The translations under genes were made by a program, and so were the position numbers. A stretch of DNA of 38,404 bases from an uncultured Bacteroidota bacterium (GTDB lineage: Bacteria; Bacteroidota; Bacteroidia; Chitinophagales; LD1): assembly GCA_903927935.1 (NCBI GenBank), contig CAIYOV010000226.1, forward strand, positions 1-38,404, read 5' to 3'. Each line of letters opens with the position of its first letter. The stretch's first letter is position 1. The notes under the pieces are model-generated. The model was not told the origin of the DNA. It searched no databases and saw only the letters and a list, made by a program, of their open reading frames with translations. Positions 33,701 through 38,404 of this stretch are shown one piece after another.

Positions 33701-34461
33701 TAAAAGATTCATTAGCCTGTGTTGTCAATAAGAGTGTTACGGTTACAGAACCAACGGCACTTGTTATTGCGGCAACCGTTTCTGATGTGTCATGTGCTGG
33801 CGGCAACAATGGTGTAATCAATACTTCTGTTGCAGGCGGAGTGGGTAATTATCACTTTATGTGGAATGGGGGCTCAACCAGTGAAGACTTATTTAATCTT
33901 TATGCAGGTACTTATGCAACCACTGTTTCTGACGGCAACGGATGCACCCTTTCCAGCTCATTTGATGTTACGCAACCTGCTTTACCGATTATTGTAAACG
34001 GAACAGTGGAGGGAAGCAGTGGCTCAGATGGAAAGGTAGACATAACTATTACAGGGGGAGTTTCTCCGTATACTTTTAACTGGTCCAACGGAGCATTTAC
34101 AGAAGATATTACAGAATTGGCTCCCGGCACTTATACTATAGAGGTAACAGACGCTAAAGGTTGCGCTACTTCGAATGTATTTACCGTGCCAAGTTTAACC
34201 GGTATAGCTCATGTGAATGCAGAGGTTGTGAGCGTGATGGTTTATCCAAACCCTTCTCAGCAATTTGCTACGGTTGAAATAAACGGTACAGAAATACGCA
34301 GATTAGAAGTGTTCAATATACTCGGGCAGACCGTATTTAGTTCAGAAGACGGTGTGGCAAAAGTGAACATCAATACAGCACAATTTACAGCCGGCACTTA
34401 TTTGGTGAAGGTGATGGTAAACAATACCATTATCACCAAACACCTACAGGTTATACATTAA
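30760..34461 (+). CDS. Secreted SprB-repeat protein with PKD domain and T9SS type A sorting domain
   Basis: A 1233-aa protein. Signal peptide 1-21 (MKTKKFTLLVLFIASVFISRA). About 22-200 is an N-terminal domain of unknown type (GYYTLVAGLEEMAAQTYHYS, FAVGVSILPQSFPFGN). About 205-300 is a PKD domain (YTWNFGDGSPVSNTANPSHTY). Then come eleven SprB-type repeats of about 70-78 residues, each opening SCxGxxDGxI and closing GTYTVxVKDxxGC. The final 75 residues form a type A sorting domain (VMVYPNPSQQFATVEI to ITKHLQVIH). SprB repeats occur in the mobile gliding adhesin SprB and many other surface proteins; this one lacks the type B tail, so its sorting differs from the adhesin upstream. The ATG at 30760 opens the signal peptide; a CACATTTG at 30719 may be its -7 box. 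Confidence 0.92.
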   Translation: MKTKKFTLLVLFIASVFISRAAGISGSCADWNGYVHSKDAGQTGYYTLVAGLEEMAAQTYHYSGPGKVSQVRVYGHFNALFTYGIRLRVSVYNVDANGRPTTTIQTEDHDWYLSDNATGYITVSFGAGVYVNNDFAVGVSILPQSFPFGNTFMVGYTGNGEGHGEDLASLAGTSTGGNWASALSEFIKDGDFYLVPQMTNFNTPGFTIPSRCVATSTNIAFTNTTQMNRDSMFNRIGLSGYSGTNKYYTWNFGDGSPVSNTANPSHTYSAAGSYTVTLTSIIDGWDGICSEVYSMDISVGLNVGATVLANITCNGGTDGSVTAAGSGGATPYIFSIDGETFQSGNSFTGLNAGNYMMIVEDHTGCSYSTPFTITQPSPVIFAVPQTTNASCGNINGQILVSATGGTGPIRYKLGTGTYKVSGLFTGLAAGSYTITARDTNLCTTTMTVTVNDQGGPTLTVVSTTNVSCNGDNDGTIVLSGSGGTGALQYSINSGASYQSTSSYTNLTAGTYGVLVKDAAGCKTGTTVTITQPAPLRIYATANPVSCNGSYDGEVNVLAAIGGIGSLSYSVNGNTYQSGTNFPGLSSGTYTVYVRDVAGCLALTTATITQPAPVSATVSIGNPGCNGVYDGSISIGGSGGSGGYTYSLNGINYENYGLFLNLPGGNYTVYVKDKKGCNYSTNAVLTEPSAISGTVLTTNSTCGNNNGSLLVTASGGSGSGYQYSIDGTTFNSTGSFTLLVSGTYYVRIRDGAGCEKVVSGNIFDSNGPTIVNTSHTNIACHDGTDGSITVNTVTGGTGVLQYGYDGSNWQTATTFTGLSAGTYTVMVKDANQCIGYVNEVLTEPAPIVVNTGVVDLTCHGVNTGKITVSAIGGAGTLAYSINQDNSYQSSNIFSHLYAGNYNLKVRDAAGCIGTASAVVTEPTAISILDAVLNVSCHGAGNGIISIISSGGTGSATYSLDGTTYHTSGSFINLSGGHYTVYVKDSLACVVNKSVTVTEPTALVIAATVSDVSCAGGNNGVINTSVAGGVGNYHFMWNGGSTSEDLFNLYAGTYATTVSDGNGCTLSSSFDVTQPALPIIVNGTVEGSSGSDGKVDITITGGVSPYTFNWSNGAFTEDITELAPGTYTIEVTDAKGCATSNVFTVPSLTGIAHVNAEVVSVMVYPNPSQQFATVEINGTEIRRLEVFNILGQTVFSSEDGVAKVNINTAQFTAGTYLVKVMVNNTIITKHLQVIH

Positions 34462-34474
34462 TATCAGGATGATT

Positions 34475-34510
34475 AATACAGACTCTGCTTTGGCGGAGTC
34501 TGTATTTTCT
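34475..34510 (+). terminator. Terminator 1 after the SprB-repeat gene
   Basis: An 11-bp stem (34475-34485 with 34496-34506) followed by a short T-rich stretch. Confidence 0.75.
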
Positions 34511-34517
34511 CTTGTGT

Positions 34518-34553
34518 AAAGAATCCCGCACATGGCGGGATTCTTTGTTTTTT
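34518..34553 (+). terminator. Terminator 2 after the SprB-repeat gene
   Basis: A 12-bp perfect stem (34518-34529 with 34535-34546), a 5-nt loop, then G and seven T within the following stretch. It stands directly behind terminator 1. Confidence 0.85.
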
Positions 34554-34647
34554 ATAATGTAGTTTTACAACTTAGCTGTTACTGATGATGGTCATATATA
34601 GTATCAAAAAATTATTCGTTCTTCGTAAGGCTCATTAAAAAACTCAG

Positions 34648-35757
34648 ATGAAAAACATTTACTTTTTTCTGTTACTGCCTTTCTTTTCGTTTCATTTTTT
34701 ACAGGCGCAAATCACCATTGACCAAAACGACTTTGCTAATTCAGGCGATACCCTGCGAATGAGTCAAGCCGTGTGGAACCCTTTGCTGAATTATGGTGCT
34801 ACCGATACTAACTACACCTGGGATTTTTCTTCGTTGCAATGGCAGAGCCAGTATATAGATGGATATTTAAATCCGATGAACACCGGAACATTCTATGCCA
34901 TAACATTTAATAATCTTTCGGTAAATCCTTACCGGTCTAATATCGCCAAGCTTGCCGATAACGCTCTCACTACACTTCCCATACTCTCCAGTATTTTTAC
35001 CGAAGGGTATAATTTCTTTTATAAAAGCTCATCCATGTACAGGCAAAGAGGTCTGGGAATGAAAGTTTCCGGTTTTACTACTCCTGTGCCGATGGCTCAT
35101 TCTGATACACTCTATCATTTTCCGATGAACTACGGCAATCAGGATGCCTCGTGGAGCGATTACAAAGTAAACGTGCCTAACCTTGGCACCTACGTGCATA
35201 AGCAACACCGCACCAACGAAGTAGACGGCTGGGGCACACTCATTACTCCTTTTGGAACCTTTGATGTGCTGCGCGTGAGAACAGAAATACGCGGCTCCGA
35301 TTCGCTTTATGTAGATACGCTGAATGCAGGCATTAAAATAGATAACGATATACAGCGCGAATACAAGTGGTTTGCAAAAGACCAGAAGGTGCCGCTGCTG
35401 CAGATAAACACACAGGCGGGTATTTTCGGGCAGTTTCAGGGTTTTGAGTTTGTAACCAAAATTGTTTACCGCGACAGTGTGCGCTTTGACCCTACCGGTA
35501 TTTTCGATGCGGCAAAAGATGAAGTTCAGTTCCGAGTTTATCCAAACCCTTCTTATGGTTCGTTCTTCATTTCTGTACCCAATGATTTAACTTCTGCTAA
35601 AATTACCATAACAGATGTCAGCGGTAGACTGATGATGGCGCGCGAAATGAATGCACCTGTTGAAATGGTAAACACCGGAGATTGGGCAAAGGGTGTTTAT
35701 ATACTTACCCTGCAAAGCAATCAGGGAACTTCTTCGAAGAAGCTGGTACTGCAATAA
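34648..35757 (+). CDS. Secreted protein with T9SS type A sorting domain
   Basis: A 369-aa protein. Signal peptide 1-20 (MKNIYFFLLLPFFSFHFLQA). About 21-285 is a beta-rich region I cannot assign (TDTNYTWDFSSLQWQSQY, GWGTLITPFGTFDVLRVRTE), a pattern seen in many Bacteroidota exported proteins. The last 80 residues are a type A sorting domain (FRVYPNPSYGSFFISVP, GVYILTLQSNQGTSSKKLV). No catalytic motif is visible. It follows the double terminator of the SprB-repeat gene and so has its own promoter, which I did not identify. No terminator hairpin follows; the phased repeat begins about 40-120 bp downstream. Confidence 0.88.
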   Translation: MKNIYFFLLLPFFSFHFLQAQITIDQNDFANSGDTLRMSQAVWNPLLNYGATDTNYTWDFSSLQWQSQYIDGYLNPMNTGTFYAITFNNLSVNPYRSNIAKLADNALTTLPILSSIFTEGYNFFYKSSSMYRQRGLGMKVSGFTTPVPMAHSDTLYHFPMNYGNQDASWSDYKVNVPNLGTYVHKQHRTNEVDGWGTLITPFGTFDVLRVRTEIRGSDSLYVDTLNAGIKIDNDIQREYKWFAKDQKVPLLQINTQAGIFGQFQGFEFVTKIVYRDSVRFDPTGIFDAAKDEVQFRVYPNPSYGSFFISVPNDLTSAKITITDVSGRLMMAREMNAPVEMVNTGDWAKGVYILTLQSNQGTSSKKLVLQ

Positions 35758-35883
35758 CTTACCCCCATATCACTTTAAACAGTTTTGTTTTTAAGTGAAC
35801 CGGTTTACTCTAAAATTGTTTTGGTTCGCTTCATAACCGAATTACTTCTGTTCCAAAGGTTCTTGGTTTGCTTCAGAAGCCTG

Positions 35884-36118
35884 TTGGCTTACCACTTAGC
35901 TTTATTGGTGCGCTTTAAATATTTATTAGAATGCATTCAAAGCGTATTAGGTCGTATTAGAAGCGTGTTAGGTCACATTAAAGTCGTATTAGAACGCATT
36001 GAAAGCGAACTAAGCGCGTGTTAGAGTCTTATTGATTACATAAAAAGACTATTAGTTTCCATCAGAAGTAAACTAACGAGCTATTGAAATGCCATTCAAA
36101 TGCCATTAGGTGCCATAC
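35884..36118. repeat. Helically phased degenerate repeat (10.5-bp period)
   Basis: TT steps, mostly inside ATTA or CATT, begin at 35884, 35905, 35915, 35926, 35936, 35947, 35957, 35968, 35978, 35989, 35999, 36021, 36032, 36052, 36084, 36095 and 36106. Neighbouring spacings alternate 10 and 11 or are their multiples. Units look like GTATTAGAAGC or CATTCAAATGC. A frame at 35785-36024 (79 aa, leucine heptads) crosses the array but stops at 36022-36024 while the period continues, so the order is in the DNA, not a protein. This fills most of the 508-bp gap 35758-36265; the remainder holds only the mfd promoter region. Confidence 0.85.
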
Positions 36119-36208
36119 AACAGCCATGTTTCATGTTTGTTTTTGTGAAACGGAAAACAGCAAGATTCTGTATTTGAAATAAAGTAGTTCCTGAAATTCT
36201 TCAACTGT

Positions 36209-36216
36209 TATATTCG
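36209..36216 (+). promoter_or_regulatory. -7 box of mfd
   Basis: TATATTCG, one base from TAnnTTTG, 49 nt before the mfd ATG. The -33 element is weak. Confidence 0.4.
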
Positions 36217-36230
36217 CCCCACAAATTAAA

Positions 36231-36265
36231 CCCCGCACATAACCGTGTCGGGGCAATCTCTTTTT
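36231..36265 (+). other. Stem-loop in the mfd leader
   Basis: CCCCGCAC (36231-36238) pairs with GTG-T-CGGGG (36245-36253, one bulged T). A CTCTTTTT stretch follows directly before the ATG. It could be an attenuator-like or ribosome-access element. Confidence 0.4.
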
Positions 36266-38404
36266 ATGAATGTAGGGCAAATAGTAAAAGCATATACAGA
36301 GTCCCCTCAGGTAAAGGAGCTCATTAAGCAACTGAACACCGGGGACGACCGCAACGATTTTTTTCTGCACGGCCTCATCGGATCGCAGGATGCTTTTGTA
36401 GCGGCCGCCATTTTTAAGCAGACCGATTACAATCATCTGTTTGTAATGAGCGATAAAGAAGAAGCCGCGTATTTTCAGAACAACCTCAAGAACCTGCTCG
36501 GCACCAAAGACGTTTTTTTCTTTCCCGATTCGTTTAAGCGCCCGCAGGATTTTACCGAAGTAAACAACAACAATATTCTACTGCGCACCGAAACCGTTAA
36601 CAGGTTGAGTAATTCGAACAGTAAAGCAGAGCTGGCGGTTACTTACCCCGAGGCGTTGTTCGAAAAAGTGGTGCGGCAGGATGTGCTGAACGAGCAAACA
36701 CTGCGTATGCGCGTAAACGAAAAGCTCGACATCGATTTTATGATTGAGCTGCTGGTGGAGTTTGAATTTGAACGTGTTGATTTTGTGTACGAGCCGGGGC
36801 AGTTCAGCATTCGTGGCGACATTGTGGATGTGTTTTCGTTCGGCAATGAGTTTCCGTACCGCGTAGAATTGTTTGGTGACGAAATTGAAAGCATCCGCAC
36901 CTTCGACCCGCTTACGCAGCTGAGCCAGAAGAAGATTGCGAGCGTTACCATTGTGCCCAACATTCAGTCTCACTTTACCAATGTGCAGAAAACTTCGGTG
37001 CTCGAAGTGTTTCCGCTAAACACCATCATCTGGTTTAAAGATGTGCAGATGCTGATGGATGTTTTTGGTTCAAGCATTGAGAAGGCAAAAAAAATTCAAC
37101 CGGTTATAAAGAAAAACCGCATCGAGCATCCGCATCATCCGCTGCTTGAAGGTGAAGCGGAGGAAGTGTTTCTTTCTTCGGCAGATTTTTTAAAAGGCAT
37201 TTCGCGTTTTCGTGTAGTGGAATTTGGCAGAACCAGTTTTTTTAAAGCTGAAGAACGGATTTCTTTTCACAGCAAACCACAGCCATCGTTCAATAAAAAT
37301 TTCGATTTGCTCATCCGCAACCTGCACGATAACAACGAGCGCGGCTACACCAATTTAATTTTTGCGGAGAACCCCAAACAGGTGGAACGCTTCTACGCCA
37401 TCTTCTCCGACTTAAAAGCGGAGGTAAATTTTACACCGGTGCACATTGGTTTGCATCAGGGTTTTGTAGATGACGATTTAAAACTTTGCTGTTACACCGA
37501 CCATCAGATTTTCAACCGATATCACAAATACAATTTACGTCAGGGTTTCAGCCGCGACAAAGCGCTGTTGATGAAAACACTTCGCGAATTAAAGCCCGGT
37601 GATTTTGTAACGCACATCGACCACGGTGTGGGAGTGTTCAGCGGTCTCGAGAAAATTGAAGTAGGGGGGCAGCTGCAGGAAACCGTGCGCCTAATTTATG
37701 CGGGCAACGATATTATGTATGTGGGCATTCAGTCGCTTCACAAAATTTCGAAGTATGTAGGTAAAGATGGCGAGGCGCCACGCGTAAATAAGCTTGGCAC
37801 TGACACCTGGAGCAACCTGAAAAAGAAAACGAAGAAGCGGATTAAAGAACTCGCCTTCGATTTAATCCAGCTCTATGCCAAACGTAAAGCGTCAAAAGGT
37901 TTTCAGTATGCGCCCGATTCTTATTTACAGAACGAACTCGAAGCATCTTTCATGTACGAAGACACGCCTGACCAGGCAAAAGCCACCGAAGATGTAAAGC
38001 GCGATATGGAAGCGGTATCACCGATGGACCGGTTGGTGTGTGGCGATGTCGGTTTTGGTAAAACAGAGATTGCTATTCGTGCGGCATTCAAAGCAGCGAC
38101 AGATGGAAAACAGGTGGCGGTGCTGGTGCCTACAACCATTCTGGCCATGCAGCATCAAAAAGTTTTTAAAGAGAGGCTCGCAGAATTTCCGGTAGAGATA
38201 GATTACCTCAACCGGTTCAAGACCGCTAAGGAAAAGAAGGACACGCTGCAACGATTGGCGGAAGGAAAAATAAACATCATCATCGGCACACACGGGCTGG
38301 TAGGTAAGAGCGTAAAGTTCAAAGACCTCGGTTTAATGATGATTGATGAAGAACAGAAATTCGGAGTAGGCACTAACACCGCCACTTGTTTTCCATCGGT
38401 GGCC
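36266..38404 (+). CDS. mfd: Transcription-repair coupling factor Mfd (partial, runs off right end; last 13 codons aberrant)
   Basis: First 713 codons of a protein usually about 1100-1150 aa. Mfd displaces RNA polymerase stalled at DNA lesions and recruits UvrA. From the start (MNVGQIVKAYTESPQVKEL) about 1-340 is the UvrB-like region (FVYEPGQFSIRGDIVDVFS, then YRVELFGDEIESIRTFDP). About 445-520 is the RNA-polymerase-interacting CarD-like domain (DFVTHIDHGVGVFSGLEKI). From about 555 is the translocase with FMYEDTPDQAKATEDVKRDM, the Walker A motif CGDVGFGKTE near residue 592, VLVPTTILAMQH, GTHGLV and the DEEQ box near 695. After the Val of FGV (residue 701) the sequence stops resembling Mfd: the last 39 nt are an inverted, diverged copy of 38095-38133. 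The ATG at 36266 gives the family N-terminus. Confidence 0.93.
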   Translation, partial: MNVGQIVKAYTESPQVKELIKQLNTGDDRNDFFLHGLIGSQDAFVAAAIFKQTDYNHLFVMSDKEEAAYFQNNLKNLLGTKDVFFFPDSFKRPQDFTEVNNNNILLRTETVNRLSNSNSKAELAVTYPEALFEKVVRQDVLNEQTLRMRVNEKLDIDFMIELLVEFEFERVDFVYEPGQFSIRGDIVDVFSFGNEFPYRVELFGDEIESIRTFDPLTQLSQKKIASVTIVPNIQSHFTNVQKTSVLEVFPLNTIIWFKDVQMLMDVFGSSIEKAKKIQPVIKKNRIEHPHHPLLEGEAEEVFLSSADFLKGISRFRVVEFGRTSFFKAEERISFHSKPQPSFNKNFDLLIRNLHDNNERGYTNLIFAENPKQVERFYAIFSDLKAEVNFTPVHIGLHQGFVDDDLKLCCYTDHQIFNRYHKYNLRQGFSRDKALLMKTLRELKPGDFVTHIDHGVGVFSGLEKIEVGGQLQETVRLIYAGNDIMYVGIQSLHKISKYVGKDGEAPRVNKLGTDTWSNLKKKTKKRIKELAFDLIQLYAKRKASKGFQYAPDSYLQNELEASFMYEDTPDQAKATEDVKRDMEAVSPMDRLVCGDVGFGKTEIAIRAAFKAATDGKQVAVLVPTTILAMQHQKVFKERLAEFPVEIDYLNRFKTAKEKKDTLQRLAEGKINIIIGTHGLVGKSVKFKDLGLMMIDEEQKFGVGTNTATCFPSVA

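Noticed and set aside
35785-36024. 79-aa leucine-heptad frame
   Set aside because: The heptads follow from the 21-bp DNA period, which continues after the stop codon; no signal for translation.

Overview
The window reads as a chromosomal segment, probably a metagenomic contig, of a Bacteroidota bacterium. The evidence is Bacteroidota-type -7 boxes (TAnnTTTG and variants such as TATCTTCG), few Shine-Dalgarno sequences, a CarboxypepD_reg-like TonB-dependent receptor, several proteins with type IX secretion (T9SS) type A or type B C-terminal sorting domains, SprB repeats, and a PorP/SprF-OmpA fusion. I saw no rRNA, tRNA or CRISPR array.

Layout. 1-1419 (minus): two related small lipoproteins and a one-domain asparaginase-like protein. 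1562-4402 (plus): a TonB-dependent receptor with its own promoter and terminator. 4456-9249 (minus): two tandem small glucosaminidase-like proteins that both seem to start at ATT, an HI0933-type flavoprotein, hpt, msrA, and a glucosaminidase-LysM protein. 9330-14609 (minus): a tight run mnmG > Ig-like lipoprotein > gamma-carbonic-anhydrase-like protein > idi > O-methyltransferase. Two parS-like palindromes lie upstream of mnmG, followed by ybeY (minus, 14829-15299). 15440-20450 (plus): two T9SS proteins sharing a duplicated FN3-PPC-sorting-domain tail and near-identical terminators; the second is an M43 metalloprotease. 20451-22665: an AT-rich accessory patch with an inverted repeat, a 21-bp tandem array, a GTGA-overlapping Xre regulator and HNH nuclease, and a divergent unknown gene. 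22942-23328: a small conserved protein. 23589-30569: a 1774-aa type B adhesin with its SprF-like partner. 30760-35757: an SprB-repeat protein and a further T9SS protein. 35758-36265: a helically phased repeat array. 36266 to the end: mfd, cut by the window end, whose last 39 nt look chimeric.

How it works together. The housekeeping block (tRNA modification, rRNA maturation, purine salvage, isoprenoid isomerisation, methionine sulfoxide repair, transcription-coupled repair) alternates with a large investment in secreted and surface proteins. The adhesin and PorP/SprF-OmpA pair resembles the SprB/SprF pairing, in which a type B cargo is exported and anchored with its dedicated SprF-like protein. 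The less ordinary signals are two intergenic arrays with 10.5- or 21-bp period, the ATT starts shared by two paralogues, the parS-like pair, a G9 tract inside the adhesin, an 18-codon upstream ORF that resembles the adhesin start, and the compact regulator-nuclease pair.
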